Source: Bacillota bacterium
GTDB taxonomy: Bacteria; Bacillota_A; Clostridia; Lachnospirales; Lachnospiraceae
Length of the DNA stretch: 61,625 nt
Direction: 5' to 3'
Assembly: GCA_023443925.1 (NCBI GenBank)
Contig: JAEZSL010000120.1
Location: forward strand, 1 to 61,625
Shown: in pieces, positions 1 through 8,116 of the stretch
How positions within the stretch are numbered: position 1 is the first letter of the stretch
Layout of the letters: every line of letters starts with the position of its first letter
Position numbers and translations under genes: made by a program
The notes under the pieces: model-generated
Database searches by the model: none
What the model was told of the DNA's origin: nothing
The model's input: only the letters and a program-made list of their open reading frames with translations

Positions 1-2
1 CA

Positions 3-1355
3 TTATGCCTCCCCTCCGGATAAGATTCTCTCTACAAATCCGGTATCCGTATTTCCATCGATATAGTCCTTATGGTTAATGATCTGATACTGGAAATCAA
101 TATTGGTGTCAATTCCCTCAATTACCAATTCGCCAAGAACTCCCCGCATTTTCTGGATTGCCAGTTCACGGGTGGCATCATGGACCATGAGTTTTACAAT
201 GAGAGAATCATAAGCAGCCGGTATCTTATAACCAGCATAAAGGGCTGAATCAATACGCACCCCATTTCCGCCGGGCAGGTGCAGGCTGGTTACCAATCCC
301 GGCGAGGGCATAAAGTTCTTATCCGGGTTCTCTGCATTAATCCTGCATTCGATGGAATGTCCGTTGATCCTGACATCCTCCTGCTTAAGCAGAAGTTTTT
401 CACCGGAGGCAATCTTAATCTGCTCCCGGATTAAATCAATTCCGGTTACCATCTCTGTCACTCCATGCTCTACCTGGATTCTGGTATTCATTTCTATGAA
501 ATAAAAATTATTATCCTGATCTAATATAAATTCAATGGTTCCGGCATTGCAGTATGCGGCAGCTTTGGCTGCTTTTACCGCTGTCTCACCCATAGTTATC
601 CTCAAATTATCATCAATTACAAAAGAAGGAGCCTCTTCTATCATCTTTTGATGTCTTCTCTGTATAGAACAGTCCCTTTCTCCCAGATGCACTACATTTC
701 CGTAATTATCTGCCAGTATCTGAAATTCAATATGTCTGGCTCTTGGTATATATTTTTCAATATACATGGTATCATCCCCGAAGGAATTCTTTGCTTCCTG
801 GCTGGCAGTTTCAAAATGATGCAAAAATTCATCTTCTGACCTGACAATCCGCATTCCCTTGCCGCCGCCGCCCGCAGATGCTTTAATCATAACCGGATAT
901 CCCATCTCATCGGCAATTTTTTTCCCGTCTTCTGCCGTATAAACCGGTTCCTTCGTCCCCGGAACTACCGGTACCCCGGCTTCCATCATGGTTCTTCTGG
1001 CCTCGGATTTATTGCCCATACGGTCAATGACTTCTGCCGAAGGGCCGATAAAGGTGATATTGCATTTACGGCAAAGAGCTGCAAATTTACTGTTCTCAGA
1101 TAAAAATCCAAAACCGGGGTGTATGGCATCGGCACCGGTTGCAAGGGTTGCGCTTAAAATCCGGTCCATTCTTAAATAACTGTCTTTTGAGGGCATGGGA
1201 CCAATACATACCGTTTCATCGGCAAGCTGGGCATGCAGCGCTTCCTTATCAATATCGGAACATATGGCAACCGTGCTGATGCCCATTTCCCTGCAGGCAC
1301 GAATAATCCGGACAGCAATCTCTCCACGATTGGCTACTAAAACTTTTTTTATCAT
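3..1355 (-). CDS. accC: Acetyl-CoA carboxylase, biotin carboxylase subunit
   Basis: This 450-residue protein is the ATP-grasp subunit that carboxylates biotin on AccB, using bicarbonate and ATP, in the first committed step of fatty-acid synthesis. It opens with MIKKVLVANRGEIAVRI, carries the glycine-rich ATP loop GGGGKG at about residues 162-167, and has the usual family length. I start it at 1355 because GGGAG lies 8 bases upstream of that ATG; an ATG 15 bases earlier has no ribosome site. Its stop TAA overlaps an ATG at 3..1 (TAATG), so another minus-strand gene begins at the window edge. AccD is the expected neighbour but cannot be seen. It is the last complete gene of the acc/fab operon. 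Confidence 0.97.
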   Translation of the reverse strand: MIKKVLVANRGEIAVRIIRACREMGISTVAICSDIDKEALHAQLADETVCIGPMPSKDSYLRMDRILSATLATGADAIHPGFGFLSENSKFAALCRKCNITFIGPSAEVIDRMGNKSEARRTMMEAGVPVVPGTKEPVYTAEDGKKIADEMGYPVMIKASAGGGGKGMRIVRSEDEFLHHFETASQEAKNSFGDDTMYIEKYIPRARHIEFQILADNYGNVVHLGERDCSIQRRHQKMIEEAPSFVIDDNLRITMGETAVKAAKAAAYCNAGTIEFILDQDNNFYFIEMNTRIQVEHGVTEMVTGIDLIREQIKIASGEKLLLKQEDVRINGHSIECRINAENPDKNFMPSPGLVTSLHLPGGNGVRIDSALYAGYKIPAAYDSLIVKLMVHDATRELAIQKMRGVLGELVIEGIDTNIDFQYQIINHKDYIDGNTDTGFVERILSGGEA

Positions 1356-1387
1356 AGTTGGTGCTCCCATCTTACAACAATTTAATG

Positions 1388-1810
1388 TTAACCTATGGCA
1401 AAAGTTAATTCCGCTTCGGCAAAAACCCTGTCACCATCATAGGCTTTTGCATTGGCTACTCCAATATTGCCCTTTCTTTTTATTAATTCAACCTCCAGGG
1501 TCAGGATGTCACCCGGCACCACTTTATTGCGGAATCTTGCCTTATTAATTCCTCCGAAATAGGAATTCTTTCCCCTATTCTCCTCAAGGGATAAACAAAC
1601 CACAGCACCTACCTGGGCAAGAGCTTCGATAATCAGTACACCGGGCATTACAGGTTCTTCCGGAAAATGTCCAAGGAAATATGGTTCGTTATAGGATACA
1701 CATTTACGTCCCACGGCACGCTTTCCGGGTTCTAATTCATCAATGCGGTCTATTAGTAAAAATGGACTTCTCTGAGGTATAATTTTTTTTATTTCATTTA
1801 TATTTAACAT
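1388..1810 (-). CDS. fabZ: 3-hydroxyacyl-ACP dehydratase
   Basis: This 140-residue hotdog-fold enzyme dehydrates 3-hydroxyacyl-ACP to trans-2-enoyl-ACP in type II fatty-acid elongation. The active-site segment FLGHFPEEPVMPG (catalytic His48) and the helix with Glu62 (LIIEALAQVG) are intact, and the N-terminal IPQRSPFLLIDR is typical of FabZ. An AGGAG lies 8 bases before the ATG. It sits between accB and accC, a common Firmicutes order. No fabA or fabM isomerase is visible in the window, so this enzyme alone does not explain how unsaturated chains are made. Confidence 0.97.
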   Translation of the reverse strand: MLNINEIKKIIPQRSPFLLIDRIDELEPGKRAVGRKCVSYNEPYFLGHFPEEPVMPGVLIIEALAQVGAVVCLSLEENRGKNSYFGGINKARFRNKVVPGDILTLEVELIKRKGNIGVANAKAYDGDRVFAEAELTFAIG

Positions 1811-1869
1811 GTTTATGCTCCTAACATACTGATAATCTGCTGTTTCATCCAGGGGTAATTTAGAAATAA

Positions 1870-2298
1870 CTATATAGGTTTTATGCTCACTAAAGCCTGG
1901 CCATATTCAACCATATCTTTATTTCTAACTAATATGGCTTCTACGATGCCGTCATAAGCAGATTCAATTTCATTCATCAATTTCATGGCTTCTACAATAC
2001 CAATGATCTGCCCTTTTTTAACTACGTCTCCAACTGTAATATAAGGCTCGCTGTCTTCTGATTTTGCCGAATAGAAGGTACCAACCATGGGTGAGTTAAT
2101 AGTAAGTTTACAGCTGTCTTCATTTGCCGTTTTTACTCCCGTAACAACCGGAGAGATCTGAATTTCAGGTGCCTGGTTATAAACTACGCCTCTGTTTATT
2201 TCCAGTGACAGGCTGCTGTCGCCTTCCGTATACTTAAAGGATGTTAAGGAAGACTCCGATACGGTTTGTATCAGTTTGATAATATTTTCCATTTCCAT
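1870..2298 (-). CDS. accB: Biotin carboxyl carrier protein of acetyl-CoA carboxylase
   Basis: This 142-residue carrier holds the biotin that AccC carboxylates and the carboxyltransferase discharges. The C-terminal biotinyl domain (about residues 65-142) contains EAMKLMNE with Lys106 as the biotinylation site. The N-terminal part and a linker rich in Pro, Thr and Val match family layout. The start has TTAGGAG 10 bases upstream; an ATG two codons later is possible. It lies 13 bases after fabF and about 60 bases before fabZ, so the genes are probably co-transcribed and share stoichiometry with the elongation enzymes. Confidence 0.96.
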   Translation of the reverse strand: MEMENIIKLIQTVSESSLTSFKYTEGDSSLSLEINRGVVYNQAPEIQISPVVTGVKTANEDSCKLTINSPMVGTFYSAKSEDSEPYITVGDVVKKGQIIGIVEAMKLMNEIESAYDGIVEAILVRNKDMVEYGQALVSIKPI

Positions 2299-2311
2299 AC
2301 CTGATTATCTC

Positions 2312-3547
2312 CTAACCTATGAATTTTTTAACTAACAAACTTCCGTTATGGCCGCCGAATCCCATGGAGTTACTGATTGCATAATTCACGGTTTCACCTT
2401 CCACCGCTTCTTTTGAATAGTTTAAGTCAAGTTCTTCATCCGGAATTTCATATCCGGCGGTAGCATGGATATAATTATCCATAACTGACTTCACACTGGC
2501 TATAAATTCTACGGCACCTGCTGCTCCAAGCATATGGCCGGTCATGGATTTTGTTGAGTTTACATGCAGTTTATAGGCATGATCGCCGAAAGCCATTTTA
2601 ATGGATCTGGTCTCAAACAAATCGTTATGATGGGTGCTGGTTCCGTGGGCATTGACATAATTTACTTCTTCCGGTTTGATTCCGGCTTCCTTAACAGCCA
2701 GCAGCATTGCCCTGGCAGCTCCTTCACCGTCTTCGCTGGGTGAAGTTATATGAAAGGCATCACAGGTTGCACCGTAGCCAGCGATTTCAGCCAGAATTGT
2801 AGCACCTCTTTGTATGGCATGTTCGTAGGACTCCAGAACGACAACTCCGGCTCCTTCTCCCATTACAAAGCCGCTTCTTTCTTTGTCAAAGGGTATGGAT
2901 GCCCTGTTTGGATCAGTTGAGGTAGTCATAGCGGTTAAGGCAGAAAAACCGGCGACACCGATGGGTGTTATGGCAGCTTCTGTTCCTCCGGCAACCATGA
3001 CATCTGCTTCATCACACTGGATATAGCGGCAGGCATCTCCGATGGAATGGGTACCGGTTGCACAGGCTGTTACAATATTGGTGCATTTACCTTTTAAACC
3101 AAAGTTAATCGCCACATTGCCGGCTGCCATATTTGAAATCATCAAGGGAACCAGTAAAGGCGCAATCCTTTTTGGCCCTTTCTCCAGTAATTTCTCGTGC
3201 TCTCTTTCGATTGCCTGCAGACTTCCGATACCAGAACCTACCGAAACACCGATTCTGGTTAAGTCTTCTGTCTCCAGATTCAGACCGGCATTTTCAATGG
3301 CCTGAGCGGATGCAGCTACGGCAAATTGGCAGAATGTTTCCATTCTTCTTGCAGCCTTCGGGTCCATAAATTCTTCCGGTTTGAAATCCTCAACCTGGGC
3401 AGCCAGTTTTACTTTATAATCCGTGGTATCAAAATAAGTGATGGGTTTGAATACATTCTTCTTTTCTTTGATATTACTCCAAAAAGTATCGATATCATTT
3501 CCCATAGGTGAAATGATGCCCATACCGGTAATTACTACTCTCTTCAT
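2312..3547 (-). CDS. fabF: 3-oxoacyl-ACP synthase II
   Basis: This 411-residue condensing enzyme joins malonyl-ACP to the growing acyl-ACP. The thiolase-fold protein starts MKRVVITGMGI and carries the catalytic Cys162 in TACATG, a His in VNAHGTSTHHND and another in TGHMLGAAGA, giving the Cys-His-His triad. The start at 3547 is fixed by AGGAGG 9 bases upstream. The frame stays open for 45 codons further upstream, but that extension reads through a 12-bp tandem repeat (repeating Arg-Tyr-Ala) and is not family sequence. No fabH is seen next to it, so the initiating synthase must be encoded elsewhere. Confidence 0.97.
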   Translation of the reverse strand: MKRVVITGMGIISPMGNDIDTFWSNIKEKKNVFKPITYFDTTDYKVKLAAQVEDFKPEEFMDPKAARRMETFCQFAVAASAQAIENAGLNLETEDLTRIGVSVGSGIGSLQAIEREHEKLLEKGPKRIAPLLVPLMISNMAAGNVAINFGLKGKCTNIVTACATGTHSIGDACRYIQCDEADVMVAGGTEAAITPIGVAGFSALTAMTTSTDPNRASIPFDKERSGFVMGEGAGVVVLESYEHAIQRGATILAEIAGYGATCDAFHITSPSEDGEGAARAMLLAVKEAGIKPEEVNYVNAHGTSTHHNDLFETRSIKMAFGDHAYKLHVNSTKSMTGHMLGAAGAVEFIASVKSVMDNYIHATAGYEIPDEELDLNYSKEAVEGETVNYAISNSMGFGGHNGSLLVKKFIG

Positions 3548-3593
3548 ATCTGTAATCCTCCTGAATTCAAGTTGCTTAACCGAATCTCCATGC

Positions 3594-3693
3594 AATATTG
3601 CATATCGTATTACATATCGCATTGCATATCGTATTGCGTATCGTATTGCATACCGCAATGCATACCGCAATGCATACCGCAAGCCCGCTTGCG
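3594..3693. repeat. 12-bp tandem repeat ending in a GCAAG hairpin
   Basis: Six near-identical 12-bp units (for example CGCAATGCATAC) run from 3606 to 3677 in the gap between fabG and fabF. They end in the hairpin CGCAAG-cccg-CTTGCG at 3678-3693. The array lies inside the fab operon transcript, upstream of the fabF ribosome site. Units at the fabF end read CGTATT/CGCATT and those at the fabG end CGCAAT, which suggests stepwise expansion. The hairpin core matches elements at 39513-39546 and 58396-58429. Confidence 0.85.
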
Positions 3694-3790
3694 ATACTGT
3701 TTAAATAGAAAGATTCTGCTCATCCACAGTAACTATTAATCAATTCTTTTTATTAGGGGATAAAATTCCTTAATAGAACATTTTATCTGT

Positions 3791-4531
3791 TTAAATACCC
3801 AGACCGCCGTCCACCTGAATGGTCTGGCCGGTAATATAGGACGCTTTATCAGAAGCCAGAAATGCGGCTGTTTCCGCAATATCCTCTGCTTCCCCTAATC
3901 TTCTCAAAGGGATCAGCTCCGTTACCTTCGCTTTTAGATCCTCTTTTAAAACCGCTGTCATATCCGTATTGATGTAACCGGGTGCTATGGCATTGACGGT
4001 GATACCCCTGGAACCGAGTTCCTTGGCCAGAGACTTTGTTATTCCGATAACGCCTGCCTTTGCGGCACTGTAATTTACCTGTCCTGCATTGCCGATAACA
4101 CCGGATATGGAGGATATATTAATAATACGTCCGCTTTTCTGTTTTAACATAAGTCTGGAAGCCTGTTTCAGGCAGTTAAATACACCTTTTAAATTGGTGT
4201 CGATAACGGTGTCAAACTCCTGCTCCGTCATCTTAAGGATCAAATTATCTCTTGTTATGCCTGCGTTATTTACCAAAATATCAACTCTGCCAAACTCCTT
4301 TACCGTAAAGGCAAACAGCTGCTCAACGGCTGCAAAATCCGCTACATCGGCTTGATATGCGATGGCTTTTCCGCCATCCTTTGTAATTTGTTCCACTACT
4401 TCTTCGGCTTTTTCTTTTGATCCGTTGTAATTCACTACCACGCTGGCGCCGTAATGTGCAAAAGCAATCGCTATGGCTCTGCCGATTCCTCTGCCGGCAC
4501 CGGTTACGATTGCAACTTTATTCTCTAGCAT
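3791..4531 (-). CDS. fabG: 3-oxoacyl-ACP reductase
   Basis: This 246-residue short-chain dehydrogenase reduces 3-oxoacyl-ACP with NADPH. It has the cofactor motif TGAGRGIG at residues 10-17, NNAG at about 88-91, and the catalytic set Ser141, Tyr154 and Lys158 (NISSISG, then NYSAAK). Length and C-terminal VDGGLGI are standard. AGGAGG lies 7 bases before the ATG. The start overlaps the end of fabD by 7 bases, which argues for translational coupling. The downstream gap to fabF holds the 12-bp tandem repeat. Confidence 0.97.
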   Translation of the reverse strand: MLENKVAIVTGAGRGIGRAIAIAFAHYGASVVVNYNGSKEKAEEVVEQITKDGGKAIAYQADVADFAAVEQLFAFTVKEFGRVDILVNNAGITRDNLILKMTEQEFDTVIDTNLKGVFNCLKQASRLMLKQKSGRIINISSISGVIGNAGQVNYSAAKAGVIGITKSLAKELGSRGITVNAIAPGYINTDMTAVLKEDLKAKVTELIPLRRLGEAEDIAETAAFLASDKASYITGQTIQVDGGLGI

Positions 4532-5451
4532 TCTATTACCTCCTGCAGTTTTACCAGATCTTCTATTTTCTCTATATTTAACACCTTACAGGATTTATCT
4601 GTCTTTTTAATAAAAGCAGAAAGTGTTTTGCCCGGTCCGATTTCAATAAAGGTATCCACACCGGCGGCTATCATATTTTCTACACTTTGCTGCCACTTTA
4701 CCGAGGAATAGACCTGTTTCGCCAAAAGCTTACGGATCTCTTCCTTACTTTGAATCAAATCTGCATTTACATTGGCTGTATAGGGTACCACAGGATTATT
4801 CAGCTCTACACCTTCTAATACCTGATACAGCATATCACCGGCTTCTTTTAACATCGGTGAATGAAAAGGCCCGCTTACGTTTAGCATAATGACTCTTTTG
4901 GCGCCGCTTTTCATCAGCTGTTCGCCGGCGGCTTCCACGGCCTGTTTCTCACCGGAGATTACGGACTGCCCGGGACAGTTATAGTTTGCTACCGTTACGA
5001 TACCCGGTGCATGCTGGCATATTGTTTCAATGGAGGAATTGTCAAGTCCAAGCACCGCTGCCATAGCACCGGCACCCGGTTCCACCGCATTCTGCATCAG
5101 GATTCCTCTACGTCGCACCACACGGATGCCTTCCTCAAAATCCAGAACACCGCTTGCCATTAAAGCCGGATATTCTCCTAAACTTAATCCGGCACAGATA
5201 TCCGGCTTAATACCGGCTTTTACAACCTGGGTTAAGATTGCCATACAGGTGGTTACCATGGCAATCTGGGTAAATTCCGTTATATTTAGTCTGTCATTTT
5301 CCTCAAAGCAAAGTTCAGCCATATCCATATCAAGTACTCTGGAAGCCTTGTCATAAATCTCCCTGGAATCCTGGTAATTATCATAAAAGTCCTTACCCAT
5401 ACCGGTATACTGCGCACCCTGCCCGGGGAATATAAATGCTGTTTTTCCCAT
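4525..5451 (-). CDS. fabD: Malonyl-CoA:ACP transacylase
   Basis: This 308-residue acyltransferase moves malonyl from CoA to ACP. The sequence shows GQGAQ near the N-terminus, the nucleophile Ser90 in [10 protein letters not shown], and His197 in GPFHSPM, matching the Ser-His pair of FabD. It follows fabK by about 30 bases. The ribosome site is weak: GAGG lies about 13 bases before the ATG, so part of its translation may depend on readthrough from fabK. Its stop codon lies within the start of fabG. Confidence 0.97.
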   Translation of the reverse strand: MGKTAFIFPGQGAQYTGMGKDFYDNYQDSREIYDKASRVLDMDMAELCFEENDRLNITEFTQIAMVTTCMAILTQVVKAGIKPDICAGLSLGEYPALMASGVLDFEEGIRVVRRRGILMQNAVEPGAGAMAAVLGLDNSSIETICQHAPGIVTVANYNCPGQSVISGEKQAVEAAGEQLMKSGAKRVIMLNVSGPFHSPMLKEAGDMLYQVLEGVELNNPVVPYTANVNADLIQSKEEIRKLLAKQVYSSVKWQQSVENMIAAGVDTFIEIGPGKTLSAFIKKTDKSCKVLNIEKIEDLVKLQEVIEC

Positions 5452-5483
5452 TATTTTATCTATCCTCTTTCTGAAAAAGCGTA

Positions 5484-6416
5484 TTAAAAATGAAAGTTAC
5501 CGATAAGTTCCTCTGCTTCCTTCACAACTTCTTCTATGATTTCCTTGCAGGACTGTTCTTTGGAAATTAGTCCGGCGATCTGCCCAGCCATGACGGAACC
5601 ATTTATGATATCACCATCCATTACGGCATTCTTTAAGGAACCCAGTGTCAGCAGCTCCAGTTCCTCAAAGCTTTTACCTTCCTGCTCCAGTTTCATATAA
5701 TTCCTGGTCATATTGTTGCGGATGGACCGAACCGGATGTCCGGTGGAACGGCCTGTTACCGCTGAATCAATATCTTTGGAGGAAATAACTCTCTTCTTAT
5801 AATTATCATGAACGATGGATTCATGGGATACGACGAATCTGGTTCCAATCTGTCCGGCTTCGGCTCCTAACATAAATACAGCCGCCAGGCCTCTTCCGTC
5901 TCCGATTCCGCCTGCCGCGATTACCGGTATGGTAACGGCATCGGCAATCTGGGGAATCAATGCCATGGTAGTCAGTTCTCCTATGTGCCCGCCGGCTTCG
6001 CAGCCTTCGGCTACTACCGCGTCGGCACCGTACTTTTCCATTCTCTTGGCAAGTGCAACCGAAGCAACCACCGGGATTACTACGATTCTTGCCTCTTTCC
6101 ACATTGGTATGTAACTCTCCGGATTACCGGCTCCTGTCGTTACTACCGAGACTTTTTCCTCTACCACAACTTTTGCAACTTCCGGGGCATGGGGGCTTAG
6201 TAACATAATATTTACGCCAAAGGGCTTATCCGTTAATGCTTTCGCTTTACGGATCTCTTCTCTGACGAATTCAGCCGGTGCATTACCTGCTGCAATGATT
6301 CCTAAACCACCTGCGTTGGATACAGCTGCTGCCAGATGATGTTCTGCAACCCAAGCCATACCTCCCTGGACGATTGGGTACTCTATTTTTAATAAATCGC
6401 ATATCCTCGTTTTCAT
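5484..6416 (-). CDS. fabK: Enoyl-ACP reductase II, FMN-dependent
   Basis: This 310-residue TIM-barrel flavoprotein of the nitronate-monooxygenase/FabK family reduces enoyl-ACP, the last step of each elongation cycle. Diagnostic stretches are YPIVQGGMAWVA at the N-terminus, EGCEAGGHIGE with the family His, and AAGGIGDGRG for phosphate binding. Position between acpP and fabD is typical for FabK. It replaces the short-chain reductase FabI, which is absent here; FabK enzymes are generally insensitive to triclosan. GAGG lies about 9 bases before the ATG. Confidence 0.95.
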   Translation of the reverse strand: MKTRICDLLKIEYPIVQGGMAWVAEHHLAAAVSNAGGLGIIAAGNAPAEFVREEIRKAKALTDKPFGVNIMLLSPHAPEVAKVVVEEKVSVVTTGAGNPESYIPMWKEARIVVIPVVASVALAKRMEKYGADAVVAEGCEAGGHIGELTTMALIPQIADAVTIPVIAAGGIGDGRGLAAVFMLGAEAGQIGTRFVVSHESIVHDNYKKRVISSKDIDSAVTGRSTGHPVRSIRNNMTRNYMKLEQEGKSFEELELLTLGSLKNAVMDGDIINGSVMAGQIAGLISKEQSCKEIIEEVVKEAEELIGNFHF

Positions 6417-6443
6417 GATTCATCCTCGATTTCTTTTATAAAC

Positions 6444-6674
6444 TTATTCAACACCTTTATCTTTTAAATAGCTGATAACATCTTCTACCGTAACGATATT
6501 GTTTAAATCTTCGGATGGAATCTCAACCTCGAATTTTTCCTCCAAAGCCATAACTAATTCGAATAAGTCTAAAGAATCTGCTCCTAAATCCTCTTTAAAA
6601 GATGCACTTTCCGTAATTTCACTTTTATCTACATTTAACTGTTCCGCAATAATTTCCTTTAAGTTATCTAACAT
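6444..6674 (-). CDS. acpP: Acyl carrier protein
   Basis: This 76-residue acidic protein carries acyl intermediates on 4'-phosphopantetheine. The attachment residue is Ser34 in [10 protein letters not shown], and the four-helix acidic composition is typical. AAAGGAG lies 8 bases upstream. It is the first biosynthetic gene of the fab operon, 28 bases after the end of the ECF partner gene. No obvious separate promoter or palindromic FapR or FabT site is visible in that 28-base gap, so transcription may come from further upstream. Confidence 0.97.
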   Translation of the reverse strand: MLDNLKEIIAEQLNVDKSEITESASFKEDLGADSLDLFELVMALEEKFEVEIPSEDLNNIVTVEDVISYLKDKGVE

Positions 6675-6702
6675 GTTTATGTCTCCTTTATACTTTGTTT
6701 AT

Positions 6703-7164
6703 TTAATAAATGATTTGTATCTTTTTGGCGTGAAGTTTGACCCCGCTTTTATGACGTCTTAAGAGGATCACTATAATACTGATTATTACGATAATTGTAG
6801 CCGCAATCCCGGATACAATCTTAAAGAGGTTTCGGAATTTCTTTTCAAATATGCTTATACTAAATCCCCAACGTCTTCTGTTTTCCTCTGATTCTCCGGT
6901 CTCATTAAGAAGTTCAGCGGTATTGATATCTTCCGCTACTACTAAATCATAATCCGAAGCATTGCTATCTTTCGAAGCATTGCTCTCTTCCGAAACAAGG
7001 TTTTCCACAGAGAACTCATATGACTGTTTCGAGGATTTCTTCAGATTTAAGAACCATCTGTAAAACGGTACCTTCCCTCGTTTCATATCCTTTTCAATAT
7101 AATCGTCTTCAAGCAATTCCGGATTCAGCTCACTCATCATATCAATTAATAAAAGTTCGTTCAT
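6703..7164 (-). CDS. Single-pass membrane protein, candidate anti-sigma factor
   Basis: I do not recognise this 153-residue protein by family. It has a cytoplasmic N-terminal part (about residues 1-115, acidic and Asn/Ser rich in the middle) and one strong membrane segment at about 118-138 followed by basic residues, with a short tail outside. Its start overlaps the stop of the ECF sigma gene by 4 bases (ATGA), the usual arrangement for a sigma factor and its anti-sigma. By context it may hold the sigma factor at the membrane. It lacks a visible zinc-binding HxxxCxxC motif, so it is not a classic ZAS-type anti-sigma. The call rests on position and topology only. Confidence 0.55.
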   Translation of the reverse strand: MNELLLIDMMSELNPELLEDDYIEKDMKRGKVPFYRWFLNLKKSSKQSYEFSVENLVSEESNASKDSNASDYDLVVAEDINTAELLNETGESEENRRRWGFSISIFEKKFRNLFKIVSGIAATIIVIISIIVILLRRHKSGVKLHAKKIQIIY

Positions 7165-7745
7165 AATCTGCTCCCTTCTGTGTGCAACGGCATCTCCTTT
7201 TCAAAATCCTGTTTCATTTTATTTCTAAGCCTGGACAGCCTGCTGTCTACGGCAGTAACTGTCATCTTCATTGCGATTGCAATATCTTTTGAGGATTGCA
7301 AATAAAAATATCTTCGTATCACTAATTCATGGTCCTTTTTATTCAAGCTTCTGATTATTTCATTCAATCGTTGTATGTTTTCTTTCAGAAACACCTGCCC
7401 TTCAACACTTTGCTTATGATCAATATAATAACTTGCTATTTCAGATATATCCTCAGGAAGCTCGCGTTCTTCTCTTTTACTCAGGTCACGCAGTTTGTTA
7501 ATTGCAGTATTTCTGACGATAACTTTCAGATAAGTTTTTAAAGAAGCCTTTTCCATATCATAGCGCTCAATATGGTTCCACAGTTTTAAGTAAGTGTCAT
7601 TCACACATTCCTCAATATCCCTGGAACGGCTGCCCAGAATTCCGGCAGCGATATGGAACAGCAGCTTTTCGTACTTTTCAGCTAATTTCAATAAACCTAA
7701 TTCATTCTTATCATAAATCAGACTTATTATTGCCTCATCCTTCAA
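7161..7745 (-). CDS. ECF-type RNA polymerase sigma factor
   Basis: This protein of about 194 residues has a sigma-70 region 2 (including DIEECVNDTYLKLWNHI) in its first half and a region 4 helix-turn-helix (KDIAIAMKMTVTAVDSRLSR) near the C-terminus, with no regions 1.1 or 3, as in ECF sigma factors. I place the start at a TTG at 7745 because AGGAAGGAGG sits 8 bases before it. A GTG 14 codons further upstream keeps the frame open but would put the ribosome site inside the gene. It is translationally coupled to the membrane protein downstream and lies directly upstream of the fab operon. Confidence 0.85.
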   Translation of the reverse strand: MKDEAIISLIYDKNELGLLKLAEKYEKLLFHIAAGILGSRSRDIEECVNDTYLKLWNHIERYDMEKASLKTYLKVIVRNTAINKLRDLSKREERELPEDISEIASYYIDHKQSVEGQVFLKENIQRLNEIIRSLNKKDHELVIRRYFYLQSSKDIAIAMKMTVTAVDSRLSRLRNKMKQDFEKEMPLHTEGSRL

Positions 7746-8116
7746 GTTATAAGCCTCCTTCCTATATGCTCGATTACTTATACCCACAAAAAATCCATAT
7801 CTTGCAGAGCATTTTAAATTTTTTTATTATTTTTATTATTAACCTAATTTTGGGACAAGTCAAATTAAGATTTTATAACTCTCATAAATTTACAATTAAA
7901 TAATTCTGTACAAAATTTAACCCGACGATATCTTTAGCAAAATTTGAAGCCTTCTTTCAGCTTTCTAGGATAAAACTAAAAAGTAACTGCCGTAGCTGCT
8001 TTATTAAAATACTATATTAACTTGCAGCTGGATTTTATAATAAACAGCCTGCCATGTTCCATATTTGTACCCTGTAGTAAAAAATATGAATCATGTCAGG
8101 CCATATAAAATTCTTA
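7746..8116 (-). promoter_or_regulatory. AT-rich upstream region of the ECF/fab operon with a candidate promoter
   Basis: This 371-base gap has no gene. On the minus strand TTGACT (7863-7858) and AATAAT (7840-7835) are 17 bases apart and could be a sigma-A promoter for the ECF gene and possibly the fab operon. I see no clear ECF-type promoter and no obvious terminator for the gene ending at 8117. Confidence 0.35.

Noticed and set aside
3548..3682. 45-codon N-terminal extension of fabF
   Set aside because: It reads through the tandem repeat, while the ATG at 3547 has AGGAGG at good spacing and begins the conserved FabF sequence.
3594..3693. Possible CRISPR array at the 12-bp repeat
   Set aside because: Units are contiguous with no spacers, and no cas genes are present. 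The same applies to the arrays at 32609, 48771 and 60287.
3438..3704. Plus-strand open frame ending in repeated Tyr-Arg-Ile-Ala
   Set aside because: It lies opposite fabF and the 12-bp tandem repeat; the repetitive peptide is a by-product of the repeat and there is no ribosome site.
5821..6102. Arg/Gly-rich minus-strand frame inside fabK
   Set aside because: It is an overlapping frame of a gene with clear family motifs and has no start signal.
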